A DNA stretch of 64,000 bases from Quadrisphaera setariae (GTDB lineage Bacteria > Actinomycetota > Actinomycetes > Actinomycetales > Quadrisphaeraceae). The stretch spans positions 620,001 through 684,000 of the forward strand of contig NZ_VKAC01000001.1 of NCBI RefSeq assembly GCF_008041935.1, written 5' to 3'. The translations under genes were made by a program, and so were the position numbers. The first letter of the stretch is position 1; every line of letters starts with the position of its first letter. Of the stretch, positions 19,431 through 28,842 are shown piece after piece. The notes under the pieces are model-generated. The model searched no databases. It saw nothing but the letters and a program-made list of their open reading frames with translations, and was not told the origin of the DNA.

Positions 19431-21107
19431 GTGACCCCCGAGGAGCTGTCGGCAGCCATCCGCGCCTGCCTCACCGGCGCCGTCGACGCCGGTGAGCTGA
19501 GCCTCCCGGCGGGCGCCGTCCCGCAGGCCGTCAAGGTCGAGAGGCCGCGCAACCGCGACCACGGCGACTGGGCCACCTCGGTGGCGCTGCAGCTGTCCAA
19601 GCCCGCCGGTGTGCCGCCCCGGAAGGTCGCCGAGGTGCTCGCCGTGCGCCTGTCCGGCGTGGCTGGCGTGAAGAGCGTCGACGTGGCCGGTCCGGGCTTC
19701 CTCAACGTCGTCCTCGACGCCGCCGCCGCTGGCGAGCTCGCCCGCACCGTGGTGGAGGCGGGTCCCGCCTACGGCCGCACCGAGGCCCTGGCCGGACGGA
19801 GGGTCAACCTCGAGTTCGTGTCCGCCAACCCCACCGGCCCGGTGCACCTGGGCGGCACCCGCTGGGCCGCCGTCGGAGACTCCCTGGCCCGTGTGCTCCA
19901 GGCGGTCGGCGCCGACGTCACCCGTGAGTACTACTTCAACGACCACGGCGCCCAGATCGACAGGTTCGCCCGCTCGCTGCTGGCCCGCGCGCTCGGCCAG
20001 GAGGCCCCCGAGGACGGCTACGGGGGCGACTACATCGAGGAGATCGCCTCCACGATCGTCCGCGACGCGCTCGCCGCCGGGGCGCCGGACCCGAGCACCC
20101 TGCCCGAGGCGGAGGCGCTGGAGGCCTTCCGCAGCCGCGGCGTGGCGCTCATGTTCGACGAGGTCAAGGGCAGCCTGCACGACTTCCGGGTCGACTTCGA
20201 CGTCTACTTCCACGAGGACTCCCTGCACACCTCCGGCGCGGTGGCGTCGGTGGTGCAGCAGCTGAAGGACTCGGGCCGCCTCTTCGAGTCCGACGGCGCG
20301 TGGTGGCTGCGCTCCACGGAGTTCGGCGACGACAAGGACCGCGTCGTCATCAAGTCCGACGGCAACCCCGCCTACGTGGCCGGTGACCTCGCCTACCTGC
20401 GCGACAAGCGCGCCCGCGGCTTCGACCTGTGCATCTACCTGCTGGGCGCCGATCACCACGGCTACGTCGCCCGCCTCAAGGCCGCCGCTGCCGCGTTCGG
20501 TGACGACCCCGCGGTGGTGGAGGTGCTCATCGGTCAGATGGTCAACCTCGTCCGCGACGGCGTGCCCGTCCGCATGAGCAAGCGCGCCGGCACCGTGGTG
20601 ACGATGGAGGACCTCGTCGGGGCCGTGGGCGTGGACGCCGCCCGGTACGCCCTGGTCCGCTCCAGCGTCGACTCCCAGATCGACGTCGACCTCGACCTGC
20701 TGGTCAAGCGCACCAACGACAACCCCGTCTTCTACGTGCAGTACGCCCACGCCCGCACCTCCGGGGTGGGCCGCAACGCCCGCGACCTGGGTGTGCGCAC
20801 CGAGGACGGCTTCGACCCGTCGGTGCTCGACCACGCCACCGAGTCCGCGCTGCTGGCCGCCATCGGCGACTTCCCCCGCGCGGTGGCGCAGGCCGCCGAG
20901 CTGCGCGAGCCGCACCGCGTGGCCCGCTACCTGGAGGCCCTCGCCGGCAGCTACCACAAGTGGTACGACGAGCGCCGCGTGACGCCGATGGGCGAGGAGG
21001 CCGTCACCGACGTCCACCGCACCCGCCTGTGGCTCAACGACGCCACCCGCACGGTGCTGGCCAACGGCCTGGCGCTGCTGGGCGTCTCCGCCCCGGACCG
21101 CATGTGA
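19431..21107 (+). CDS. argS: Arginyl-tRNA synthetase
   Basis: 558 residues of class-I aminoacyl-tRNA synthetase. It joins arginine to tRNA-Arg with ATP in the cytosol. The N-terminal Add1 domain is recognisable ([20 protein letters not shown]). The HIGH-type motif appears as [20 protein letters not shown] and the KMSK-type loop as [13 protein letters not shown]. The tRNA-binding DALR domain ends the protein ([16 protein letters not shown]). The GTG start with a TAACCT box 6 nt upstream suggests leaderless expression. lysA follows after 16 bp. Confidence 0.97.
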   Translation: MTPEELSAAIRACLTGAVDAGELSLPAGAVPQAVKVERPRNRDHGDWATSVALQLSKPAGVPPRKVAEVLAVRLSGVAGVKSVDVAGPGFLNVVLDAAAAGELARTVVEAGPAYGRTEALAGRRVNLEFVSANPTGPVHLGGTRWAAVGDSLARVLQAVGADVTREYYFNDHGAQIDRFARSLLARALGQEAPEDGYGGDYIEEIASTIVRDALAAGAPDPSTLPEAEALEAFRSRGVALMFDEVKGSLHDFRVDFDVYFHEDSLHTSGAVASVVQQLKDSGRLFESDGAWWLRSTEFGDDKDRVVIKSDGNPAYVAGDLAYLRDKRARGFDLCIYLLGADHHGYVARLKAAAAAFGDDPAVVEVLIGQMVNLVRDGVPVRMSKRAGTVVTMEDLVGAVGVDAARYALVRSSVDSQIDVDLDLLVKRTNDNPVFYVQYAHARTSGVGRNARDLGVRTEDGFDPSVLDHATESALLAAIGDFPRAVAQAAELREPHRVARYLEALAGSYHKWYDERRVTPMGEEAVTDVHRTRLWLNDATRTVLANGLALLGVSAPDRM

Positions 21108-21123
21108 TCGAGGAGAGCGTCCT

Positions 21124-22542
21124 GTGAGAGCACACCCTGCCGGGCCGCAGCACGCCGCGGGCCTCGGTGGCCCCGGCTGGCTGACCGAGCCCGACGACCC
21201 GAACGACCTCCTCCCCTCGCTGTGGCCGAGCACGGCGCGGCGCGGCGCCGACGGCGTCGTCAGCGTCGGCGGTGTCCCCGTCACCGAGCTGGCCGCCCAG
21301 CACGGCACCCCCGCCTACGTGGTGGACGAGGCGGACTTCCGCGCCCGCGCCACGGCGTTCCGCGACGCCTTCGCGGAGGCGTTCGCCGACGCCTGCGGCG
21401 GCGCCGACGTGTACTACGCGGCGAAGGCCTTCACGTGCACGGCCGTGGCCCGGTGGCTCGCCGAGGACGGCCTGCGCTACGACGCCTGCACGGGCGGGGA
21501 GCTGGCGGTGGCGCTGCGCGGCGGCACCGACCCGGCGCACGTGCTGCTGCACGGCAACAACAAGTCCGACGACGAGATCACCCGCGCCGTGCGCGCCGGG
21601 GTGGGCAAGGTCGTCGTCGACGGCTTCCACGACATCGACAGGACCGCCGACGCCGCCCGCGACGCCGGTGTGCGCCAGGGCGTGCTCATCCGCACCACCG
21701 TCGGCGTCGAGGCGCACACCCACGACTACATCGCCACGGCCCACGAGGACCAGAAGTTCGGCCTCTCCCTGGCCTCCGGGCAGGCCGCCGAGGCGGTCCG
21801 CCGGGTGCTCGCGCGCCCCGAGCTGGAGCTGCGCGGGCTGCACAGCCACATCGGCAGCCAGATCTTCGACGTCTCCGGCTTCGAGGTGGCCGCCCGCCGC
21901 CTCCTGGGCCTGCACGCGCAGGTGCTGGCCGAGCACGGGGTGGAGCTGCCCGAGATCGACCTGGGCGGCGGCTTCGGCATCGCCTACACCACCCAGGACG
22001 CCCCGCTGAGCCCGGCGGACCTGGCGCGCGGCATGGCCGAGGTCGTCACCGCCGCGTGCGCGCAGCTCGGGGTGGCGGTGCCCAAGGTCTCCGTGGAGCC
22101 CGGGCGGGCCATCGCCGGCCCGGCCGGCGTGACGCTGTACCGCGTGGGCTCCACCAAGGACGTCGCGCTGGACGGCGGCCTGCACCGGCGCTACGTGGCC
22201 GTGGACGGCGGGATGAGCGACAACATCCGCACCGCCCTGTACGACGCGGACTACTCCGCCACGCTCGGCGGGCGCCGCTCGGGCGAGCGGCCCGTGCTGA
22301 GCCGCGTGGTGGGCAAGCACTGCGAGAGCGGTGACGTGGTGGTCAAGGACGAGTTCCTCCCGGAGGACCTGGCCGCCGGCGACCTGCTCGTGGTGCCCGC
22401 CACTGGCGCCTACTGCCACAGCATGGCCAGCCAGTACAACCACGTGCCGCGCCCGCCCGTGGTCGCCGTCAAGGACGGCCAGAGCCGCGTGCTGGTCCGC
22501 CGCGAGACCGAGGACGACCTGCTGGCCCTCGACGTCGGCTGA
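21124..22542 (+). CDS. lysA: Diaminopimelate decarboxylase
   Basis: 472 residues. It decarboxylates meso-diaminopimelate to lysine, the last step of lysine synthesis, using pyridoxal phosphate. Seen: the Ala-racemase-like barrel with PLP lysine in DVYYAAKAFTCTAVARWL, the HSHIGSQIFD-type segment (GLHSHIGSQIFDVSGFEVA), the glycine loop EIDLGGGFGIAY, the EPGRAIAGPAGV strand and the second-subunit cysteine segment GKHCESGDVVV. AGGAG is 8 nt before the GTG start. argS-lysA is the classical actinobacterial pair, but here hom-thrC-thrB do not follow. A short palindrome (22546-22557) lies after the stop. Confidence 0.96.
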   Translation: MRAHPAGPQHAAGLGGPGWLTEPDDPNDLLPSLWPSTARRGADGVVSVGGVPVTELAAQHGTPAYVVDEADFRARATAFRDAFAEAFADACGGADVYYAAKAFTCTAVARWLAEDGLRYDACTGGELAVALRGGTDPAHVLLHGNNKSDDEITRAVRAGVGKVVVDGFHDIDRTADAARDAGVRQGVLIRTTVGVEAHTHDYIATAHEDQKFGLSLASGQAAEAVRRVLARPELELRGLHSHIGSQIFDVSGFEVAARRLLGLHAQVLAEHGVELPEIDLGGGFGIAYTTQDAPLSPADLARGMAEVVTAACAQLGVAVPKVSVEPGRAIAGPAGVTLYRVGSTKDVALDGGLHRRYVAVDGGMSDNIRTALYDADYSATLGGRRSGERPVLSRVVGKHCESGDVVVKDEFLPEDLAAGDLLVVPATGAYCHSMASQYNHVPRPPVVAVKDGQSRVLVRRETEDDLLALDVG

Positions 22543-22598
22543 ACGGCCCCGCGGGGCGCGCGAGCGCTGCGGGGGCCGCACCTGGCAGGATCGGGGGC

Positions 22599-22838
22599 GT
22601 GGCGATCGCTTACTGGCTCATGGGTGTCGGGTCCGTGCTGGTCTTCCTGGGCCTGCTCAACGGCGACATCTCGACCCTGCACAACATCTCGAAGTTCGGC
22701 GGCATCGTGATGATCGCGGTCGGCCTGGTGGCCTCCGCGCAGATCGCCTCCAAGCGCCGGCAGCAGGAGCGGCTGGCCCGCATCCAGGCCGGGCTGCCGC
22801 AGGCCGAGCCGCTCGGGCGCGGCGGCGCAGCCCACTGA
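22599..22838 (+). CDS. Small two-helix membrane protein of unknown function
   Basis: 79 residues with two hydrophobic segments (AIAYWLMGVGSVLVFLGLL and GGIVMIAVGLVASAQIA) joined by a short loop, then a basic, Gln/Arg-rich cytosolic tail. CAGGAT (22586-22591) lies 7 nt before the GTG, so a leaderless start is likely. It occupies the place where hom is found after lysA in many relatives. I do not recognise a named family. Confidence 0.7.
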   Translation: MAIAYWLMGVGSVLVFLGLLNGDISTLHNISKFGGIVMIAVGLVASAQIASKRRQQERLARIQAGLPQAEPLGRGGAAH

Positions 22839-22871
22839 CGCGCCGCCGCTCCGTCGTCGTCGTCGGTCTCC

Positions 22872-24176
22872 TCAGACCGGCGGGAGCACGCGGGTCGGCA
22901 CGGCCGGGTCTCCCTTGGACAGGGCCAGGCCCTCCCACGGCAGGCTGACGAGCACCTCTCCGAGGTGGTCGCGCGCTGCCTGCAGCCCTGAGCCGCTGGA
23001 GGCGGGGCCGACGCGCTCACCGCCACGCACCAGCGGCACCTGCAGCGCGCGGTCACCCGGCTCGGCGGGCGGGGGACCTCCGGCGCTGACGACCTCCTCG
23101 GTCGCGGTGCCCGAGCTGCGGTGCCGGCGCACGGCCCACTTGCGCCCGCCGTGGCTCGCCTTGGACTCCGAGCGCTTGGCCACCGGGCGCCCGTCGACCT
23201 CGACCAGCTTGTAGACCATGCCCGCGGTGGGTGACCCGGAGCCCTGCACGACCGAGGTGCCGACGCCGTAGGCGTCGACGGGGGCGGCGCGCAGCGCGGC
23301 GATGCCGAACTCGTCCAGGTCTCCGGACAGCACGATCCGGGTGCCCGTGGCGCCCAGGGAGTCGAGCTGCTGGCGCACCTGCACGGCCAGGACGGCGAGG
23401 TCGCCGGAGTCGATGCGCACCGCACCCAGCTCCGGCCCCGCCACCCGCACCGCGGTCTCGACGCCGGCGCGGATGTCGTAGGTGTCCACCAGCAGCGTGG
23501 TGCCCGTGCCGAGCGCCGCCACCTGCGCGCGGAACGCCTCCTCCTCGGAGTCGTGGAGGAGCGTGAACGCGTGCGCCGAGGTGCCCGAGGTCGGCACGCC
23601 GTACCGCCGGCCCGCCTCGAGGTTGCTGGTGGACGCGAAGCCCGCCAGGTGCGCTGCCCGCGCGGAGGCCACGGCGGCCTCCTCGTGGGTGCGGCGGCTG
23701 CCCATCTCGATGATCGGCCGGTCACCGGCGGACACCACCATGCGGGCGGCGGCGGACGCGACGGCCGAGTCGTGGTTGAGGACCGCCAGCACGAGGGTCT
23801 CCAGCACCACGGCCTCCTCGAAGGTGCCGGTGACGGTCAGCACGGGGGAGCCGGGGAAGTACACCTCGCCCTCGGCGTAGCCGTCGACGTCGCCGGTGAA
23901 GCGCCAGGCGGCCAGGTGCTCCAGCGTCTGCTGCGACAGCCGGCCGGCCGCGCGCAGGGCCTCCAGCACCGGCTCGTCGAAGCGGAACCGCTCCAGCGCG
24001 TCGAGCACGCGCGCGGTCCCCGCGACCACGCCGTAGCGGCGGCCGTCGGGCAGGCGCCGCGCGAAGACCTCGAAGGTGCAGTGCCGCTGGGCCGCGCCGC
24101 TGCGCAGGGCGGACTCCAGCATGGTCAGCTCGTACGCGTCCGTCAGCAGCGCGGTGCTGGGCAGGGTCGTCTCCAC
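22872..24176 (-). CDS. pncB: Nicotinate phosphoribosyltransferase
   Basis: About 434 residues from GTG 24176. It makes nicotinate mononucleotide from nicotinate and PRPP with ATP hydrolysis, in NAD salvage. Family features: TLPSTALLTDAYELTMLESA near the start, FEVFARRLPDGRRYGVVAG, the catalytic His region MGSRRTHEEAAVASARAA, TSNLEAGRRYGVPTSGTSAH, the phosphate-site strand VRIDSGDLAVLA, and the late SGDLDEF and GVGTSVVQGSGSP segments. The longer frame to 24293 would run through the divergent clpS promoter and was rejected. TACGGT lies 6 nt before the chosen start (leaderless). Divergent from clpS. Confidence 0.93.
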   Translation of the reverse strand: METTLPSTALLTDAYELTMLESALRSGAAQRHCTFEVFARRLPDGRRYGVVAGTARVLDALERFRFDEPVLEALRAAGRLSQQTLEHLAAWRFTGDVDGYAEGEVYFPGSPVLTVTGTFEEAVVLETLVLAVLNHDSAVASAAARMVVSAGDRPIIEMGSRRTHEEAAVASARAAHLAGFASTSNLEAGRRYGVPTSGTSAHAFTLLHDSEEEAFRAQVAALGTGTTLLVDTYDIRAGVETAVRVAGPELGAVRIDSGDLAVLAVQVRQQLDSLGATGTRIVLSGDLDEFGIAALRAAPVDAYGVGTSVVQGSGSPTAGMVYKLVEVDGRPVAKRSESKASHGGRKWAVRRHRSSGTATEEVVSAGGPPPAEPGDRALQVPLVRGGERVGPASSGSGLQAARDHLGEVLVSLPWEGLALSKGDPAVPTRVLPPV

Positions 24177-24186
24177 GGGGTCACCG

Positions 24187-24230
24187 TAGGATGGGCGCGC
24201 GTGAGCACCCACCGGACGGACGCACGGTGA
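24187..24230 (+). promoter_or_regulatory. clpS promoter with leaderless 9-codon upstream ORF
   Basis: TAGGAT (24187-24192) is followed after 8 nt by GTG 24201, which opens a nine-codon frame (peptide MSTHRTDAR) ending at TGA 24228-24230. That stop shares its A with the clpS ATG (TGATG). Transcription should begin at or near the GTG, so ribosomes would load on this mini-ORF first and couple to clpS. Confidence 0.5.
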
Positions 24231-24571
24231 TGGCCTGTCGACAGCCCGTGCTGGTCGCTGCTGCTGCAGCGCCCGTCGTCGCCACCGCTGCACCGGCCGA
24301 GGCCGAGGAGCGCGTCGCGGCGCCCGACGGCGAGCTGGCCAAGCCCTGGGTCACCATCGTGTGGAACGACCCCGTCAACCTCATGTCGTACGTGACCTAC
24401 GTCTTCCAGACGTACTTCGGCCACCCGAAGGAGAAGGCCGAGAAGCTCATGCGCGACGTGCACGAGGCGGGCCGCGCGGTGGTCTCCAGCGGCAGCCGCG
24501 AGGAGATGGAGCGCGACACCGAGGCCATGCACGCCTACGGCCTGTGGGCCACCTTCGCGAAGGACTCCTGA
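24230..24571 (+). CDS. clpS: ATP-dependent Clp protease adaptor ClpS
   Basis: 113 residues. ClpS binds proteins with bulky N-terminal residues and hands them to a ClpC/ClpA-ClpP machine. The core is intact: WVTIVWNDPVNLMSYVTYVF with the Asn-Asp-Pro of the pocket, HPKEKAEKLMRDVHEAGRAV and a C-terminal AMHAYGLWATFAKD. The first 35 residues are Ala-rich and probably flexible. I chose ATG 24230 over the in-frame ATG 24191 because the latter overlaps the -10 box. It is followed 2 bp later by the DUF2017 gene, a conserved actinobacterial pair. Confidence 0.92.
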   Translation: MACRQPVLVAAAAAPVVATAAPAEAEERVAAPDGELAKPWVTIVWNDPVNLMSYVTYVFQTYFGHPKEKAEKLMRDVHEAGRAVVSSGSREEMERDTEAMHAYGLWATFAKDS

Positions 24572-24573
24572 CC

Positions 24574-25146
24574 GTGGCGCGCCGCTTCGAGAGCACCCGC
24601 CGCGGGGTCACCGCCACCCTCGACGACGACGAGCGGGCCCTCCTGGCCGGCCTGCTGGCGGAGGTGGCCGAGCTCCTCGACGACGGCAGCACCCCCTCCG
24701 CGGACCCGCTGGAGGCGCTCGTCGGCATCGGCGGCCCCACCACGCCGCCGGCCGACCCGGCCGTGGCGCGGCTGCTGCCGCAGGGCGCCAAGGACGACCC
24801 CGACGCCGCCCGCGAGTTCCGCCGCCTCACGGAGAAGGGCCTGCGCGCCCGCAAGCGCGAGGCGCTGGAGCGCGCCCGCGCCACGCTCGCCCGCCCCGGT
24901 GCCTTCGTGCTGGACCCTGACGAGGCCCACGCCTGGCTGGTCTCGCTCACCGACGTGCGCCTGGTGCTGGCCGAGCGGCTGGGCCTGCGCGCCGACGACG
25001 ACGCCGAGCTGGTGCTCGCCGAGGCCGCCTCCCGCGACCCCGAGGACCCGCGCGTGTGGATGGCGTCGGTCTACGACTTCCTCACCTGGCTGCAGGAGTC
25101 CCTGGTCTCCGCGCTGACGTCCCGGCGGGGGCGGGCCGCGCGCTGA
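24574..25146 (+). CDS. DUF2017-family protein
   Basis: 190 residues, acidic and helical, starting at GTG two bases after the clpS stop. Typical DUF2017 segments are visible: an N-terminal FESTRRGVTATLDDDERALL, a central RLLPQGAKDDPDAAREFRRL, and a C-terminal VYDFLTWLQESLVSAL. The family is found almost only in actinobacteria directly after clpS. Its function is not established; the steady linkage suggests a part in N-degron proteolysis or its control (inference). No catalytic motif or membrane segment is seen. Confidence 0.85.
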   Translation: MARRFESTRRGVTATLDDDERALLAGLLAEVAELLDDGSTPSADPLEALVGIGGPTTPPADPAVARLLPQGAKDDPDAAREFRRLTEKGLRARKREALERARATLARPGAFVLDPDEAHAWLVSLTDVRLVLAERLGLRADDDAELVLAEAASRDPEDPRVWMASVYDFLTWLQESLVSALTSRRGRAAR

Positions 25147-25203
25147 GGCGCCGCGGGCCGGGCTCGGCGCGCCGGGACCGGCCCGCGCGGGTAGACAGGT
25201 CGG

Positions 25204-26208
25204 GTGCGAGCGATCCAGGTCAGCGGTCAGCAGTCCGGTCTCCAGCTGGTGGAGCGGGAGGTGCCCTCGCCGGGGCGCGGGCAGGTGCTGGTGCGTGTCG
25301 CCGCGTGCGGCGTCTGCCACAGCGACGCCATGGCGGTCGGCGGGATGGGCGGCTTCCCGCGGGTGCCCGGGCACGAGGTCGCCGGCCGCGTCGAGGCGGT
25401 CGGTGAGGACGTGCCGCAGTGGCAGGTGGGCCAGCGCGTCGGCATCGGCTGGTTCGGCGGCGCCTGCTACCGCTGCGACCCCTGCCGCCGCGGTGACTTC
25501 ATCTCCTGCGTCGAGGGCCGCGTCACGGGCCTGTCCTCCGACGGCGGCTACGCCGACCACGTGCTGGCTCCTGCCGATGCCCTTGCCGCGGTGCCGGACG
25601 CGCTCACCGACGCCGAGGCCGCGCCGCTCATGTGCGCCGGCGTCACCACGTTCCACGGCCTGCGGACCTCCGGGGCGCTGGCGGGCGACCTCGTGGCCGT
25701 CATCGGCCTGGGCGGACTGGGGCACCTGGGCGTGCAGTACGCCGCGAAGATGGGCTTCGAGGTGGTCGCGGTGGCCCGCGGGGCCGAGAAGGGTGAGTTC
25801 GCCGAGCGCCTCGGCGCGCACCACTACGTCGACTCCACGGCTGCCGGGGACGGGGGCGTGGCCGGTGCGCTGCAGCGCCTGGGCGGCGCCGCGGCCGTGC
25901 TGGCCACCGTCACCGACGCCGACGCGATCACCGGCACCGTGGGCGGGCTGCGCCCGCGCGGGCGCCTCGTCGTCGTCGGGGTGCCGCAGCAGCCGCTGGC
26001 GCTGGGCGCCGCCGACCTCATCCTCGCCAGCCGCACGGTCGCGGGCCACGCCAGCGGCACCTCGAAGGACTCCGAGGACGCGCTGCGCTTCGCCGCGCTC
26101 ACCGGCGTGCGCCCGATGGTCGAGGAGGCGCCGCTGGAGGACGCCCAGGACGCGTTCGACGCGATGATGGCGGGCCGTCCGCGCTTCCGGATGGTGCTCA
26201 CCGCCTAG
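25204..26208 (+). CDS. Zinc-dependent alcohol dehydrogenase
   Basis: 334 residues of the medium-chain zinc alcohol dehydrogenases. Catalytic zinc ligands Cys and His appear in CGVCHSDAM and PGHEVAGRVEAVG. The structural-zinc lobe is CYRCDPCRRGDFISC, with four cysteines. The Rossmann motif is GLGGLGHLGVQYAAKMG and an alcohol-type CAGVTTFHGL precedes it. It oxidises alcohols or reduces aldehydes with NAD(P); the substrate is unknown. TAGACA (25192-25197) lies 6 nt before the GTG start, consistent with a leaderless transcript. The gene stands alone between DUF2017 and murI. Confidence 0.9.
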   Translation: MRAIQVSGQQSGLQLVEREVPSPGRGQVLVRVAACGVCHSDAMAVGGMGGFPRVPGHEVAGRVEAVGEDVPQWQVGQRVGIGWFGGACYRCDPCRRGDFISCVEGRVTGLSSDGGYADHVLAPADALAAVPDALTDAEAAPLMCAGVTTFHGLRTSGALAGDLVAVIGLGGLGHLGVQYAAKMGFEVVAVARGAEKGEFAERLGAHHYVDSTAAGDGGVAGALQRLGGAAAVLATVTDADAITGTVGGLRPRGRLVVVGVPQQPLALGAADLILASRTVAGHASGTSKDSEDALRFAALTGVRPMVEEAPLEDAQDAFDAMMAGRPRFRMVLTA

Positions 26209-26228
26209 GTCCGGCCTAGCCTTCCCCC

Positions 26229-27098
26229 GTGCACCCCGGCTCCGCCGCGCCCATCGGCATCTTCGACTCCGGCGTCGGCGGCCTCACCGTGGCGCGCGCC
26301 GTGCTCGACCAGCTGCCTGCCGAGGCCGTGGTCTACCTCGGAGACACCGCGCGCGCGCCCTACGGTCCGAGACCGCTCGCGCACGTGCGCGCCTACGCGC
26401 TGGAGTGCCTCGACGAGCTGGTCGCCTCCGGAGTGAAGCTGCTGGTCATCGCGTGCAACACCGCCAGCGCCGCGGTGCTGCACGACGCGCGGGAGCGCTA
26501 CTCCGTGCCCGTCGTCGAGGTGATCCGCCCGGCCGTGCGCCGCGCGGTGGCGAGCACCAGGACCGGTCGGGTGGGCGTCATCTGCACCTCCGCGACCGCC
26601 ACGTCCGGCGCCTACGCCGACGCCTTCGCCGCCGCACCGGGGATCACGACGACGACGACGCCGTGCCCGCGCTTCGTGGACTTCGTCGAGGCGGGTGTCA
26701 CCTCGGGCCCGGAGCTGGTGGAGGCGGCGCGCGAGCAGCTGGCGCCGGTGCAGGCGGCCGGGGTCGACACCCTGGTGCTGGGCTGCACGCACTACCCGCT
26801 GCTCACCGGCGTCATCTCCTACGTCATGGGCGACGGCGTCACGCTGGTCTCCAGCGCCGAGGAGACCGCCAAGGCCGTCTACCGGGAGCTCACCGCGCGC
26901 GACGCGCTGCGCCCCGACGGGCTCCCGGAGCCGGAGCACCGCTGGCTCACCACGGCGGACCCGGAGCGCTTCGCGGTGCTGGCGCGGCGCTTCCTCGGGA
27001 CGGCGGCGCCGGCGCAGCTGCGGGCCGAGCGGCACCGCACGGTGCTCCACACCGGGCTGCTGCCCAAGATCACCGCGCCGCTGGCGCGCAACCGGTAG
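26229..27098 (+). CDS. murI: Glutamate racemase
   Basis: 289 residues. It interconverts L- and D-glutamate for peptidoglycan synthesis without a cofactor. The two catalytic cysteines lie in [15 protein letters not shown] and [14 protein letters not shown], and the N-terminal acid in [22 protein letters not shown] (26217-26222) lies 6 nt before the GTG start, so the message is probably leaderless. It leads the conserved order murI-MBL-rph-rdgB known from mycobacteria (Rv1338-Rv1341). Confidence 0.95.
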   Translation: MHPGSAAPIGIFDSGVGGLTVARAVLDQLPAEAVVYLGDTARAPYGPRPLAHVRAYALECLDELVASGVKLLVIACNTASAAVLHDARERYSVPVVEVIRPAVRRAVASTRTGRVGVICTSATATSGAYADAFAAAPGITTTTTPCPRFVDFVEAGVTSGPELVEAAREQLAPVQAAGVDTLVLGCTHYPLLTGVISYVMGDGVTLVSSAEETAKAVYRELTARDALRPDGLPEPEHRWLTTADPERFAVLARRFLGTAAPAQLRAERHRTVLHTGLLPKITAPLARNR

Positions 27099-27111
27099 AA
27101 GGAGGCGTGGC

Positions 27112-27930
27112 GTGAGGCTGACGGTCATCGGGTGCTCGGGGTCGGTGCCGGGGCCGGACTCCCCGGCGTCCTGCTACCTGCTGGAGGCCGAGGACCCCGC
27201 CGACCCGGCGGGCAGGACCTGGCGGGTGGTGCTCGACCTGGGCAGCGGCGCGTCAGGGCCGCTGCAGCGGCACCTGCCCGGTGGTGACCTCACGGCGCTG
27301 GACGGCGTGCTGCTCTCCCACCTGCACGCCGACCACTGCCTCGACGCCTGCTCGCTGTACGTGGCGATCAAGTACGGTCCCGCCGCCCACCGCGGCGAGC
27401 CGCGCGCGCCGATGCCGCTGTGGGCGCCCGCCGGCGCCGCGGGACGGCTGGCGCGGGCCTACGACCTCCCCGACGACGGCCCGGGCATGACCGAGCAGTA
27501 CGCCTTCGGCACCTGGGCGGACCGCGTGCCGGTGCAGGTGGGGCCGTTCACGGTCGAGCCGGTTCTGGTCGAGCACCCGGTGGAGGCCTACGGCCTGCGG
27601 GTGACCGGCCCGGCGGAGGCCGGCGGTGGTGCCACCGCGGTGCTGGCCTACACCGGCGACACCGACGACTGCCCCGGCCTCGACCACCTCGCCGAGGGAG
27701 TGGACCTGCTGCTCGTCGAGGCCAGCTTCACCGACGACCTGCCCTTCGAGCGGGGGATCCACCTGTCGGGCGCCCGCGCCGGCGACGTCGCCGCCCGCGC
27801 GGGGGCCCGTGCGGTGCTGGCGACGCACCTGACGCCCTGGGCCGACCCCGACGCGGTGCTGGCGGAGGTCCGCTCGCGCTTCGACGGCCCCGCCGACCTC
27901 GCTCGTCCCGGCGCCACCCACCACCTCTGA
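27112..27930 (+). CDS. Metallo-beta-lactamase-fold hydrolase, probable cyclic-nucleotide phosphodiesterase (Rv1339-like)
   Basis: 272 residues. The MBL metal site reads SHLHADHCLDACS (HxHxDH), with later ligands in LAYTGDTDDCPGL and a final His in HLTPW. The N-terminal strand MRLTVIGCSGSVPGPDSPAS is typical of the RNase Z-like/cAMP phosphodiesterase branch. By position after murI it matches mycobacterial Rv1339, reported to hydrolyse cAMP; I infer the same here. A strong AAGGAGG (27099-27105) lies 6 nt before GTG 27112, and the gap to murI is 13 bp. A pair of palindromes lies downstream. Confidence 0.85.
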   Translation: MRLTVIGCSGSVPGPDSPASCYLLEAEDPADPAGRTWRVVLDLGSGASGPLQRHLPGGDLTALDGVLLSHLHADHCLDACSLYVAIKYGPAAHRGEPRAPMPLWAPAGAAGRLARAYDLPDDGPGMTEQYAFGTWADRVPVQVGPFTVEPVLVEHPVEAYGLRVTGPAEAGGGATAVLAYTGDTDDCPGLDHLAEGVDLLLVEASFTDDLPFERGIHLSGARAGDVAARAGARAVLATHLTPWADPDAVLAEVRSRFDGPADLARPGATHHL

Positions 27931-27976
27931 CCCGGAGCTCCCTCTCCGGACGCCACCCCCGTCGTCGTCCTCTTCT

Positions 27977-28039
27977 CGCACTTGCCGCGGAAGGTGCGGT
28001 TCCGGGCCCCTCCTTCTAGCACTTGCCGCGGAAAGTGCG
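27977..28039. repeat. Two-copy version of the 41-bp-period palindrome array
   Basis: Copies at 27977-27998 and 28018-28039 match the 22-bp element of 459-603; the first differs by one base (AAGGTG for AAAGTG) and the second has changed end bases. Spacing is again exactly 41 bp. The outer ends TCTCGCAC and GTGCGAGA are complementary, so the pair could also fold into one hairpin of about 17 bp with one mismatch. It lies between the MBL gene and rph, upstream of the rph promoter, and may act as terminator. Confidence 0.85.
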
Positions 28040-28097
28040 AGAAGGCCGGGGTGAGGGGGAGGACGACGGCGGGAGCGGGGGCGTCGGGGGCGGGTCC

Positions 28098-28103
28098 TAG
28101 GCT
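28098..28103 (+). promoter_or_regulatory. rph -10 box
   Basis: TAGGCT lies 7 nt before ATG 28111, suggesting leaderless expression of rph-rdgB separate from murI. It also argues against the in-frame GTG 28105. Confidence 0.55.
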
Positions 28104-28110
28104 CGTGAGC

Positions 28111-28838
<728 letters not shown>

Positions 28839-28842
<4 letters not shown>

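Noticed and set aside
27982-28110. N-terminal extension of RNase PH to an upstream ATG
   Set aside because: The extra stretch encodes the palindromic repeats and lies before the TAGGCT promoter box; RNase PH proteins start close to ATG 28111.
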